A program made the translations under genes and the position numbers. Source: Fidelibacterota bacterium (GTDB lineage: Bacteria > Fidelibacterota > Marinisomatia > Marinisomatales > Marinisomataceae). Taken from it: a stretch of 33,483 nt of DNA. The notes beneath the pieces were generated by a model. It did no database searches. It had not been told where the DNA came from and saw nothing but the letters and a program-made list of their open reading frames with translations. Shown in pieces: positions 15,987 to 24,668 of the stretch. The stretch spans positions 1 to 33,483 of the forward strand of contig NZWP01000009.1 of NCBI GenBank assembly GCA_002701645.1, given 5' to 3'. The stretch's first letter is position 1. Every line of letters starts with the position of its first letter.

Positions 15987-17027
15987 ATGAATTTCTTAAA
16001 TCAAATCAAAAATAGCTTTACCGATAGCTTTAATTGGGTTAGTGGCGATATCGCTATCGACCTTGGAACTGCTAATACTTTGATATGGTTAGCTGGCAAG
16101 GGGATTATAGTCAATGAGCCATCTATTATTGCTAGATCTACAAAAACGGGAGCTGTTATTGCTGTGGGTGAGAGTGCTAAGCAAATGCTAGGGAAAACCC
16201 ATGAGGGTATTGAGACTATTCGTCCATTAAGAGATGGAGTAGTTTCTGACTTTACTGCCGTAGATGAAATGTTGCAGGGTTTTATTAGGAAAGTAAATTT
16301 AAATCGTTTGACTAGGCCACGAATGGTTATTTGTGTGCCGTCTGGTGTAACTGAAGTGGAAAGAAGAGCTGTAAAAGATGCCGGAGAAAGGCAAGGAGCT
16401 AGAGAAGTATTTCTGGTGGATGAACCTGTTGCAGCAGCAATTGGTATCGGATTAGATATTAGTCAGCCTGTGGGTAATATTATTGTTGATATCGGTGGAG
16501 GAACTACTGAAGTAGCTGTTATATCACTAAGCGGAGTAGTAACCAAAACAGCCATCAGAATTGCTGGCGATGAAATGGATGACAAAATACAGCATTGGTT
16601 TAGAAATGAACATAAATTAGAAGTTGGAACACAAACAGCAGAACAGATAAAGATTACAGTTGGTTCAGCTATGAAATCACGATCTAAAAATATTTTAGTA
16701 AAAGGTAGAGATCTAGTATCTGGAATACCTAAAACAAAAGATATAAGATCTGATGAGATAAGACAGGCTCTAAAAGATCCTGTAAAAAGAATTCTAGACG
16801 TAATTACTGACGCGTTAGGGGCGACACCTGCTGAATTATCATCAGATATTATGGATAGAGGTATTGTTCTTTGCGGAGGAGGTTCTCAATTAAAAGGTTT
16901 GGACCAATTATTACGTGAAAAAACAGGTGTACCTGTTAATGTTGCCGATGAACCACATCTAGCAATTGTAAAAGGATGTGGAGAAGTAATACAAGATTTA
17001 GAAAAATTTAAGAATGTCCTTCGTTAA
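15987..17027 (+). CDS. mreB: Rod shape-determining protein MreB
   Basis: This is 346 residues, the normal MreB length. It carries the actin-like ATP-binding signature: phosphate 1 motif IAIDLGTANTLIW, phosphate 2 motif NIIVDIGGGTTEVAVIS, and the adenosine motif GIVLCGGGSQLKGLD. MreB polymerises on the inner membrane and organises the elongasome that inserts new peptidoglycan along the cell body. It heads mreB-mreC-mreD-mrdA-rodA, so the cells are probably rod-shaped or elongated. The N-terminus FLNQIKNSFTDSFNWVSG may act as the membrane-binding amphipathic segment seen in some MreBs. Confidence 0.97.
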   Translation: MNFLNQIKNSFTDSFNWVSGDIAIDLGTANTLIWLAGKGIIVNEPSIIARSTKTGAVIAVGESAKQMLGKTHEGIETIRPLRDGVVSDFTAVDEMLQGFIRKVNLNRLTRPRMVICVPSGVTEVERRAVKDAGERQGAREVFLVDEPVAAAIGIGLDISQPVGNIIVDIGGGTTEVAVISLSGVVTKTAIRIAGDEMDDKIQHWFRNEHKLEVGTQTAEQIKITVGSAMKSRSKNILVKGRDLVSGIPKTKDIRSDEIRQALKDPVKRILDVITDALGATPAELSSDIMDRGIVLCGGGSQLKGLDQLLREKTGVPVNVADEPHLAIVKGCGEVIQDLEKFKNVLR

Positions 17028-17029
17028 GA

Positions 17030-17818
17030 ATGGCTAAGATTGACTTATTTTTTAAAAAAAATTTAGATAGTTCAGTTTTATTTATCTGCATCCTAGTTTC
17101 ATTTCTACTTATTTTCAGTAATAATAATCAGAGAATTCAAAATGCTCGCTCTACCACATTAGATACATTTTCTTTTTTATATCAACCTTTTAATTGGCTA
17201 GATAACCAGCTTTTTTTAACAAAAAAACTTGAAGTTTTATCTCATGAAAATTTGAAGCTTAATCTAGAAAATCAGATTTTATCATCAAATAAAATTGAAA
17301 ATGAAAGATTAAGAAATTTGTTAAAATTTAGAAAACGTAATGAATTAAATTTCATTGGAGCAGATATTTTATCTAAAGGTATTAATTCTAATATGTCATC
17401 TGTTCTATTGGATCGAGGATTGGTAGATGGCGTAGATAATAATAGTGTAGTATTATCATCTCGAGGTATAGTAGGGAAGATTATTTTTGTATCAGATAAT
17501 CATTCAGGTGTTCAATTAGTAAGCGATATCGATTTTAGGTTAAGCGTAAAAATACTGCCATCTGAAACCGAAGGTATTATGCGTTGGATTAAAAGCGACA
17601 TATGTGAAGTTGTAGAGGTTCAAACAACATCAGACGTTCAAATTGGTGATGTTATTCTAACTTCCAATCTCAGTATATATTCTCCACCAAATTTGCCAGT
17701 AGGTGAAGTAATTAGTGTATATAAAGAATCTAACAGTTCAAATAAGGTTATACGTATGAAACTTTTCTCTGATTTGTCTACTTTAAATCAATTATTTATC
17801 GTGGATAAGGAAGGATAG
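17030..17818 (+). CDS. mreC: Cell shape-determining protein MreC
   Basis: This is a 262-residue bitopic protein. It has a short cytoplasmic N-terminus, one membrane helix (about residues 14-30), then a coiled-coil from about residue 60 to 100 (LEVLSHENLKLNLENQ and the following Leu/Asn heptads). The beta-rich periplasmic domain has MreC-type GLVDGVDNNSVVLSSRGIVGKI, QLVSDIDFRLSV and VGDVILTSNLS segments. MreC connects the cytoplasmic MreB filaments to the PBP2/RodA synthase and switches it on. It begins two bases after mreB. Confidence 0.93.
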   Translation: MAKIDLFFKKNLDSSVLFICILVSFLLIFSNNNQRIQNARSTTLDTFSFLYQPFNWLDNQLFLTKKLEVLSHENLKLNLENQILSSNKIENERLRNLLKFRKRNELNFIGADILSKGINSNMSSVLLDRGLVDGVDNNSVVLSSRGIVGKIIFVSDNHSGVQLVSDIDFRLSVKILPSETEGIMRWIKSDICEVVEVQTTSDVQIGDVILTSNLSIYSPPNLPVGEVISVYKESNSSNKVIRMKLFSDLSTLNQLFIVDKEG

Positions 17819-17822
17819 AGTT

Positions 17823-18305
17823 ATGGGTTTCAATTTTAGTAGATACCTTGTTATGGCAATCATATTGCAGCTAATGTTTGCAGAACTATTAACTATAAAT
17901 GGATTTCAGCCAAATATTATGCTGTTATTTATTATTCTATCTTCTATCTCTATGGAGAGTACTTCTCGAGCAACAATCATCGGTTTTTTGATTGGGTTGT
18001 TTTCAGATTTAGTATTATTCAATGGATTGTATTTAGGTTTATCCAGTTTAGTGTTTTCGATATGTGCCTATTTTGCATCCCAGGTAAGTTCCAATTTTGC
18101 ATATAGAAATTTTGATTTATACTGGCTGAGTTTGGTATTTTTAGGGATTGGACTATATTCATTTTTTAGATATGATTTTTTCTTTTTTAATGACATATTG
18201 TTTTTCTTAAAAAATTGGTTTTCTATAGCGTTATATACTTTTTTTGTAGGATTTGTTGTTACTAGAATTCTAGGAGTAAAACAGTCGGTATTAGAAGATG
18301 CTTAA
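17823..18305 (+). CDS. mreD: Rod shape-determining protein MreD
   Basis: This is a 160-residue hydrophobic protein with five to six predicted membrane helices and the MreD-type GFLIGLFSDLVLF motif around residues 55-70. Primary-sequence conservation in this family is low, so the call leans on hydrophobicity, size and its place between mreC and mrdA. It overlaps the PBP2 gene by 8 bases. Confidence 0.85.
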   Translation: MGFNFSRYLVMAIILQLMFAELLTINGFQPNIMLLFIILSSISMESTSRATIIGFLIGLFSDLVLFNGLYLGLSSLVFSICAYFASQVSSNFAYRNFDLYWLSLVFLGIGLYSFFRYDFFFFNDILFFLKNWFSIALYTFFVGFVVTRILGVKQSVLEDA

Positions 18306-20070
18306 GATAGAAAATAAAGCAGATATTTTTCACTATAGAACATTATTATTTATATTATGTTTTGCTCTTTTTTCGCTTCTTAGTAGATATTTTTATTTAC
18401 AAGTGATTGATTATGATAGGCATTTTTCTAAATCCAAAGTTAATAGCGTTAAAGCGCTTACAACTTATGCTCCGAGAGGATTGATTTTAGATCGTTATGG
18501 AGAAATATTAGTCGATAATTATCCAACTTATATTCTAACAGTAAAACCCTATGAATTGCGAGATAAAGAACAAGAATTTGTAAAATTATCATCTATTATT
18601 GGCATTGATACAGAAGAGTTAAATAGAAGATATAAAAAATATCATAGAGGGCCTTTTCTTCCAACTACTATTGCTAAAAATTTAACATTTGAACAAATTT
18701 CTCAAATAGAAGAAATGAGATTAGATTTTCCAGGTGTTCAATATGATCGATCTGATGAAAGAATATATTCTCCTATTTTAAATGATGCTCACTTTTTAGG
18801 TTATTTGAGAGAAGTAGATAGAGATACAATTCCTAAGCTTGATAAGAATCTTCTTTATAGGGCTGGAGAGTTGATTGGTTGGCAAGGAATTGAAAAGCAG
18901 TATGAAAAAGAATTGCGATTTTCTAAGGGAGTAGATTATGTAGAAGTTGACACACATGGTCGTGAAATTTTTAGATTAAACAATAATAATATTCCTGCAT
19001 TTCCAGGAAAAGATCTTTCATTAACTATTGATGCTAATCTACAACGATATTGTAGAAATATTTTAGAAGGAAAAAAAGGGTCTGTGTTAGTTTCCAATGT
19101 TAATACAGGTGAAATATTAAGCATGGTTAGTAGTCCTTCTTATGATTTGAGTATTTATAGAGGTACAACATCTGAGGTTGAGTGGAATGATTTATTAAAA
19201 AATAAAGATAAACCATTATTAAATAGATCTATTGCAGGTCTTTATCCCTCAGGATCAACGTTAAAATTGATTACAGTTATTAATTTGATTGAAAATAGCT
19301 TAGTAGACCCGTCAGATAGTTTATTATGTACTGGTATTTATGTACCCCCCGGCAGTACAAGTGAATTTCGTTGCTGGAATGAAAATGGACATGGTCTTGT
19401 TGATTTAAATAAAGCTATTGCACAATCTTGCAATATATATTTTTATGAAACAGTGCAGCTGATTAGTTTAAAAGACTGGACGGATACTGCAAAGCAATTT
19501 GGCTTTAATACATCAACAGAAATTGATTTGCCAAATGAAAAAAGTGGATTAATTCCAGATCAAGATTTCTATATCAAAAATTATGGAAGATGGGGTTGGT
19601 CAGAAAGAGGTGCTTTATTAAATCTAACATTAGGTCAGGGAGATATTTTAATTACTCCTGTCCAAGCGCTAAAATTTACTAATCATATTGCGTCAAGAGG
19701 TGAGACAGCACAGTTAAGACTAAACTTATCTGAAGAAATATCTTACTATGATAAAATTGTATATCCAGAAAAAATATGGAATCATATTTGGGATGGAATG
19801 TTTGATACTGTTAACGCAGATCAGGGAAGTGGATGGAGAGCTCGATTGAATGGTTCAGATGTTAAGCTATTTGGAAAGACGAGTACTGCTGAAAATCCTC
19901 ACGGAGAACCTCATGCATGGTTTATTGGCTTTTTTGATGTTGAAGATACAACGTACTCAATTGTTGTTATGATTGAGAATGGAGGAGGTGGAGGAGCCAT
20001 AGCATCGCCGATTGCAGGAGATATAGTTTCATATTATATCAATTCTTCTAAATCTTTAGCGGAGAATTAG
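18298..20070 (+). CDS. mrdA: Penicillin-binding protein 2 (peptidoglycan transpeptidase)
   Basis: This is a 590-residue class B PBP with one N-terminal membrane helix (about residues 12-35), a PBP dimerisation domain (from APRGLILDRYGE), and a transpeptidase domain. Active-site motifs are S320-T-L-K323 (nucleophile Ser in the GLYPSGSTLK context), S377-C-N379, and K527-T-S529. The last replaces the commoner KTG but keeps the Lys. It cross-links peptidoglycan during elongation, in complex with RodA encoded next to it. Bacterial PBP2 is normally 590-650 residues, so this one is compact but complete. Translation is coupled to mreD by an 8-base overlap. Confidence 0.95.
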   Translation: MLKIENKADIFHYRTLLFILCFALFSLLSRYFYLQVIDYDRHFSKSKVNSVKALTTYAPRGLILDRYGEILVDNYPTYILTVKPYELRDKEQEFVKLSSIIGIDTEELNRRYKKYHRGPFLPTTIAKNLTFEQISQIEEMRLDFPGVQYDRSDERIYSPILNDAHFLGYLREVDRDTIPKLDKNLLYRAGELIGWQGIEKQYEKELRFSKGVDYVEVDTHGREIFRLNNNNIPAFPGKDLSLTIDANLQRYCRNILEGKKGSVLVSNVNTGEILSMVSSPSYDLSIYRGTTSEVEWNDLLKNKDKPLLNRSIAGLYPSGSTLKLITVINLIENSLVDPSDSLLCTGIYVPPGSTSEFRCWNENGHGLVDLNKAIAQSCNIYFYETVQLISLKDWTDTAKQFGFNTSTEIDLPNEKSGLIPDQDFYIKNYGRWGWSERGALLNLTLGQGDILITPVQALKFTNHIASRGETAQLRLNLSEEISYYDKIVYPEKIWNHIWDGMFDTVNADQGSGWRARLNGSDVKLFGKTSTAENPHGEPHAWFIGFFDVEDTTYSIVVMIENGGGGGAIASPIAGDIVSYYINSSKSLAEN

Positions 20071-20075
20071 AGATT

Positions 20076-21293
20076 ATGCTTTTAGACCAATTCATATCAA
20101 GCACCACAAAGGATTCTGTATCAAGATTGTTTTTTATAATTATTGGATTGATTGCTTTTAGCTTGATGACTCTATATAGTATTTCTGATAATCCGCTTAG
20201 TTCTAATAGTTCATTTTACAGGCAATGTGTTTTTCTTATTTTTTCTTTTATAGTATTCATTTTTGTTAAAAATATATCGATGAAGACAATTCATGATAAT
20301 TCAACCATCATATTTATTGCAACCTTTATTTTTTGTATAATTCCGTTCTTCTTACCGAGCGTAGAATACACTTATAGATGGATTGACCTTGGATTCTTTT
20401 ATATTCAACCATCAGAGTATTTAAAATGTGCTACGGTCATTGTTATTGCAAAATATCTATCTAACCATCAACTCGAAGTAAAAGATAATTCTATTATTGT
20501 AGTGCCATCAATATTAACACTATTATCTGCTTTGATAGTATTGAATCAACCAGATTTAGGTACAGCAGTTATTATGTGCGCACCCTTACTTCCGATGCTG
20601 TTGTGGGCCGGAGTAAGTAATTTTACAATTTTTTTAATGATTGCACCAATTATTACAATTTTAGCAGCATCGAATATCATTTATTTTACTGTTTGGGCAT
20701 TTATAATGTTTATTTGTTTTTTGAGCTTTCAAGCAAATATTATTACAAAATCGATACTATATTTTGCTAATATTTTTACAGGATTACTAACTCCATTTTT
20801 ATGGAATAATCTAGCTGCTTATCAAAAACAGCGTATTTTAACATTCTTAAACCCAGATCTTGATCCCATGGGATCTGCTTATCATATTATTCAAAGCATT
20901 ACTGCGATTGGATCTGGAGGATTATTTGGTAAAGGATGGGGGGCAGGATCTCAGACGCAGTTAAAGTTTTTACCAGTACAAGAATCTGACTTTATTTTAT
21001 CTGTTATAGCCGAAGAATTAGGATTTTTAGGAATTTTGTGCGTGATGATATTTTGTTTCTTGTTGATTAAAACACTTTTAGATATTGCATTTCGCTCTTC
21101 TGATTATTTTGCTAGTCTAGTCATAGTGGGGCTAGGATCAATTCTTTTATCTCATATATTTATTAACTCTGCAATGACGATAGGTTTGATGCCAGTTAAA
21201 GGTCTTCCAATGCCATTTATTTCTGCTGGAGGTTCTTTTTTATTGTCTTGTTTCATTATGATAGGTTTAGTAGTCAGTTTTTCAAAAAATTAA
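20076..21293 (+). CDS. rodA: Peptidoglycan glycosyltransferase RodA (SEDS family)
   Basis: This is a 405-residue polytopic protein with about ten membrane helices and the SEDS-family loop and helix motifs NPDLDPMGSAYH, ITAIGSGGLFGKGWG, ESDFILSVIAEELGFLG and GLMPVKGLPMPFISAGGS. RodA polymerises lipid II into glycan strands in complex with PBP2. It starts five bases after mrdA and closes the elongasome operon. The 59 bases after it contain no good hairpin, so transcription may continue into the next genes. Confidence 0.95.
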   Translation: MLLDQFISSTTKDSVSRLFFIIIGLIAFSLMTLYSISDNPLSSNSSFYRQCVFLIFSFIVFIFVKNISMKTIHDNSTIIFIATFIFCIIPFFLPSVEYTYRWIDLGFFYIQPSEYLKCATVIVIAKYLSNHQLEVKDNSIIVVPSILTLLSALIVLNQPDLGTAVIMCAPLLPMLLWAGVSNFTIFLMIAPIITILAASNIIYFTVWAFIMFICFLSFQANIITKSILYFANIFTGLLTPFLWNNLAAYQKQRILTFLNPDLDPMGSAYHIIQSITAIGSGGLFGKGWGAGSQTQLKFLPVQESDFILSVIAEELGFLGILCVMIFCFLLIKTLLDIAFRSSDYFASLVIVGLGSILLSHIFINSAMTIGLMPVKGLPMPFISAGGSFLLSCFIMIGLVVSFSKN

Positions 21294-21352
21294 TTATTAT
21301 TGGGAGTTGAAATTCTGACTGTCTATCGCTAATTTCTTGCTACTCATTTATC

Positions 21353-22159
21353 ATGACAAAAAAACTCTTTTATATAACTAGTGAAATGGATCCCTTTGCA
21401 TCGGTTTCATCTTTATCCGATCTTTCTGTTAAAGTTCCTTTAGGTTTACAGGACAAAGGTAATGACGTTAGATGTTTAATGCCAAAGTATGGCTTTATTA
21501 GTGAGAGAAAATATATACTAAGAGAGGTTATTCGTTTAAAGGAAATTTTATTTGATTTCGATGATGTCGATTATGCATGCTCAGCTAAGAGTGCATTTCT
21601 ACCAAAATCAAGATTACAAGTTTACTTCTTAGAACAAGAAGATATCTTTGGAGAATTGAACAACCTTCTTTATAAGGCAAAAAATGGTAGATTTTTAAGT
21701 GACAATGATAAGAGATTTGCTTTTTATTGTTTAGCAGCGATTAAGATGTTACCTAATTTATTCTGGTATCCTAATGTTATTATTTGTAGTGCCTGGACAT
21801 CTGCATTAATACCTATGCTCGTAAAGACCTTAGCAAAAAATGATAAAAATTTATCCAAAATAAAGACTGTATATATAGCAAGCTCTTTAAACGGAGACGT
21901 TATTTTTGATCCCAGTAATCTTGGATTTAAAAAGGAAACTTTTTCGCCATTAAAGTCGTTAAATCTAAATCAAATTGGATGTATGTATGCAGATAAAACT
22001 ATCATTGTTAATGGCGCCGAGAAGGTATCTTCCAAGTTGATGAAATTAAAAGTTTTTAAAGATGCTAAGAATTGTTCCGTTGTAGATCTTGATTATGGAG
22101 AAAATACAGATTATTCTCCATTATTAGAGGCTATTGAACTAGGAATAAAAAAAATATAA
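21353..22159 (+). CDS. Stand-alone glycogen/starch synthase N-terminal-like protein, probably inactive
   Basis: This is a 268-residue protein that follows the GT5 N-terminal Rossmann domain in order: FYITSEMDPFA near the start, KGNDVRCLMPKYG, FLSDNDKRFAFYCLAAI, and a VIICSAWTSALIPM segment. In active GT5 enzymes the KTGGLGD loop binds ADP-glucose. Here it reads S17-V-S-S-L-S-D23, so the Lys and the glycines are gone, and the HxxDW segment is CSAW. The C-terminal nucleotide-sugar domain (about 200-250 residues) is absent. Comparable short GT5-N proteins exist in Bacteroidetes-type genomes. It is unlikely to make glycogen alone; it could be a regulatory or binding protein. It follows the rodA gene by 59 bases and precedes an outer-membrane group. 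Confidence 0.75.
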   Translation: MTKKLFYITSEMDPFASVSSLSDLSVKVPLGLQDKGNDVRCLMPKYGFISERKYILREVIRLKEILFDFDDVDYACSAKSAFLPKSRLQVYFLEQEDIFGELNNLLYKAKNGRFLSDNDKRFAFYCLAAIKMLPNLFWYPNVIICSAWTSALIPMLVKTLAKNDKNLSKIKTVYIASSLNGDVIFDPSNLGFKKETFSPLKSLNLNQIGCMYADKTIIVNGAEKVSSKLMKLKVFKDAKNCSVVDLDYGENTDYSPLLEAIELGIKKI

Positions 22160-22162
22160 AGA

Positions 22163-23416
22163 ATGCATAATTATTTTTCTACAAAATGGGTATTAATCAC
22201 AAGTGTTATATTCTTGTCTTTTAATGCATGCTCAGAAGAAACTATTGTTTATAGCGAGATAGAAAATCCAAATTATACTATTAACACGCTAACACTTCCT
22301 TTAGATCAAAATAAAGTATTTCAGATTAATCCAACTTCAGGAGGAGGAGGAGGTAAATTTTACTTTGGAGATGTAAAAGGTTCAGAGAATTTATTTACTT
22401 TATTTAGTCTTACTTTGTTTTCAGGCTCATTGCCTCCAACTGCATTGTTTGATTTATTAGCAGATTCAATACAAGTTGATAGTGCACTGGTATACATGCA
22501 AACTGGAGATTCGTTAAATTCAGCATCAAATTTATCTTTGTATTCAATTGTAGCAACTGAAGATAGTATTTTTTCTGAAGATTCTACTAGCTATTATTCA
22601 TTAGATAATTATATAGATTTTGAAAATAATGCCACATTATTGCATCAAATTCCATTAGTTAATATTGAGCCTGACAGTGCAGGATATGACACTCTAGATT
22701 TCTTATTTAAAGATGATAACCTTGAATTATTGAAAGAGTTTTATTTTGATACATTTACATATCCAGCAAGAACTCTTATGTTAAAAAATGATGAACCTTT
22801 AGATGAGTTATTTACAATTGAAAGTGATGAGAGTAGTCGTCAACCAAGAATGAGGGTCTGGTATAAGGCAACAGTGAATGACACAACTACCATAGATACT
22901 TCAATTCTCTTCTTTGGAGACAAAGGCCTTAGTATTTTTTCTCCTCAGATAGTAGAGGAAGAAGATAAAAATTATGTGACACTTAATTCCGGATCAGGGC
23001 TTCGGTCAGTTTTACGATATGATTTGGATATCATTAATGAACTAGAAAGAAATTCAATCGTAAAAAATGCGAATCTCGTACTTAATATAGAGTCTTCAAA
23101 TCTCGAAGAAGGTGATGAGTTTTATGTTGTAGTTGCAGCGCTTTCAGATTCTGTAGAAAATTGGGATTTTACTACATTTTTATCTGACGACGAATCTCTG
23201 AGTGATTCAGCTTATGTATCAGATCAAAACTTTATTATATCTAGGAAGGTGGAAGATGGAAAGATAGAAATCCCTATTCAAGCTTTTCTTCAGTCTTATA
23301 AAAATGATGTCATTAATAACCATGGTTTAATGCTTTATAGCGGTCCAGTAAACAGCCCATTTGATAAAATTAGATTAGATACAGAATCTGTAGAGGTGTT
23401 ATATGTTAAACCGTAA
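22163..23416 (+). CDS. Lipoprotein of unknown function with DNRLRE-like repeat strands
   Basis: This is a 417-residue protein with a signal peptide ending in a lipobox (LSFNAC), so it is probably a lipoprotein. The mature part is acidic, beta-rich and Ser/Asp-rich, with a Gly-rich loop (SGGGGGK). Two segments have the look of DNRLRE/CBM96-type jelly-roll modules: an early VDSALVYMQTGDS strand pair, and a later VKNANLVLNI with ...NHGLMLYSGP followed by IRLDTESVEVLYV. I base this on pattern only. It starts three bases after the GT5-like gene and overlaps the next gene by 14 bases, so it is likely part of one envelope operon. Confidence 0.6.
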   Translation: MHNYFSTKWVLITSVIFLSFNACSEETIVYSEIENPNYTINTLTLPLDQNKVFQINPTSGGGGGKFYFGDVKGSENLFTLFSLTLFSGSLPPTALFDLLADSIQVDSALVYMQTGDSLNSASNLSLYSIVATEDSIFSEDSTSYYSLDNYIDFENNATLLHQIPLVNIEPDSAGYDTLDFLFKDDNLELLKEFYFDTFTYPARTLMLKNDEPLDELFTIESDESSRQPRMRVWYKATVNDTTTIDTSILFFGDKGLSIFSPQIVEEEDKNYVTLNSGSGLRSVLRYDLDIINELERNSIVKNANLVLNIESSNLEEGDEFYVVVAALSDSVENWDFTTFLSDDESLSDSAYVSDQNFIISRKVEDGKIEIPIQAFLQSYKNDVINNHGLMLYSGPVNSPFDKIRLDTESVEVLYVKP

Positions 23417-24653
23417 TTTTGTTTTATTATTATTTTTAAGTGCGCTATTTAGTCAATCGACAATGAGCGGCTATGGCTATGGGATGTTTTCTCAGAACGA
23501 TGAAGCAGCTATAGTAGGTTCAGGATCAGTAGGATTATTGCCTAGTTTTAAGAATGATGTTTCATTATCCAATCCATCAACATGGCATAAATTATCATTT
23601 ACATATCTGAACACCTCTTTTGAAAGTCAAAGTAATAAATTTGGTTCTAGTTCTAGCAAAAATTCTGGATTAGCGTCAGCAAAATTAATTATCCCATCTA
23701 AGCAAAAAATTTCATTTGGATTAACATTTAAGCCATTATTTTCCAGAGAAATAACTGTCGTAGACAGCACATTTAATGAATTTATATTTGCTGGATCTGA
23801 TACATTAGATTATTCTCGATCCAATAAAACGGGTGGAGGTTCTTCAATGGCTCAATTTGCTGTCGGTTACAAGCTTACAGATACGGATGATATTGGATTG
23901 GGTCTAGATGTTATATTTGGATCATCCAGGTCATCACAAAATCTTATTATTGATTCTAGCGATCATTTATTGCAATCTAGAGATTATTTTTCAGGTTCAT
24001 TAATCGAACTTTACTATACTACAAGACGATTTTCATTCAATGACAGTCCCTTAGTTTTATCTTTAAATTATAATTTTTCATTAAATGATATTGATGTGGA
24101 AAATGAGTCTTATCAAGCATTTTTAGATTTAAACTCAAATAACTATCACGATTCACAGGATTATCCGAATGTTGCTGCCGCATTAATGCCAACCAATGCT
24201 ATATTTAAAAATGAAATATCAATAAGCGATTTTAAAGCAGGTGTTGATTATGAATTTGCTGAAAGATATCATGCTCAACTAGAGATACAATCGTGGAATA
24301 ATAATGGAAAAAATGCTTTATCTAGTTCACTTTACCCGGGATACATTAAAGGGAAGAGTAAAATTAATATTGGATTTCTGAAGTTTGCAAAGCCTTATTC
24401 AACAGACAAGTTTCATTTTAGAGCGGGATTATCATTTAGTGATTATGATATTAAAAATCTTGATAATGTTAAAGAGGTTGGTTTAGGTTTAGGAGTAGGT
24501 ATTGAATTTGGTTTAATGAGGAACCAAATTGATATTGGCTATAATTTAATAAATAGAGATAATATTTATAATGTAGGAAGTGAAACTGTACAATCATTCA
24601 ATGTAGGAGTAAGTATTGGAGATTTATGGTTCGTTAAAAGAAGAAAAATATAA
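23403..24653 (+). CDS. Putative outer-membrane beta-barrel protein
   Basis: This is a 416-residue protein with a signal peptide ending ...ALFSQ. The N-terminus (NDEAAIVGSGSVGLLPSFKNDVSLSNP-like, broken by an aromatic-rich stretch) resembles the conserved start of PorV/FadL-like FCB outer-membrane proteins. The rest is amphipathic beta-strands of alternating hydrophobic and polar residues, such as FGLTFKPLFSREITV and GLGLGVGIEFGL. The protein ends in GDLWFVKRRKI. No plug or other domain is recognised. Function unknown; transport or sorting is possible. It overlaps the lipoprotein gene by 14 bases and is followed by the TPR gene 15 bases later. Confidence 0.6.
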   Translation: MLNRNFVLLLFLSALFSQSTMSGYGYGMFSQNDEAAIVGSGSVGLLPSFKNDVSLSNPSTWHKLSFTYLNTSFESQSNKFGSSSSKNSGLASAKLIIPSKQKISFGLTFKPLFSREITVVDSTFNEFIFAGSDTLDYSRSNKTGGGSSMAQFAVGYKLTDTDDIGLGLDVIFGSSRSSQNLIIDSSDHLLQSRDYFSGSLIELYYTTRRFSFNDSPLVLSLNYNFSLNDIDVENESYQAFLDLNSNNYHDSQDYPNVAAALMPTNAIFKNEISISDFKAGVDYEFAERYHAQLEIQSWNNNGKNALSSSLYPGYIKGKSKINIGFLKFAKPYSTDKFHFRAGLSFSDYDIKNLDNVKEVGLGLGVGIEFGLMRNQIDIGYNLINRDNIYNVGSETVQSFNVGVSIGDLWFVKRRKI

Positions 24654-24658
24654 TAATT

Positions 24659-24664
24659 AGGTGA
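24659..24664 (+). promoter_or_regulatory. Ribosome binding site of the TPR protein gene
   Basis: AGGTGA lies four bases before the ATG at 24669 and supports that start. Confidence 0.5.
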
Positions 24665-24668
24665 CAAA

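Noticed and set aside
21294-21352. Possible promoter between rodA and the GT5-like gene (TTGAAA at 21307-21312)
   Set aside because: The matching -10 position reads TAATTT, only a 3/6 match to the consensus, so I do not call it.
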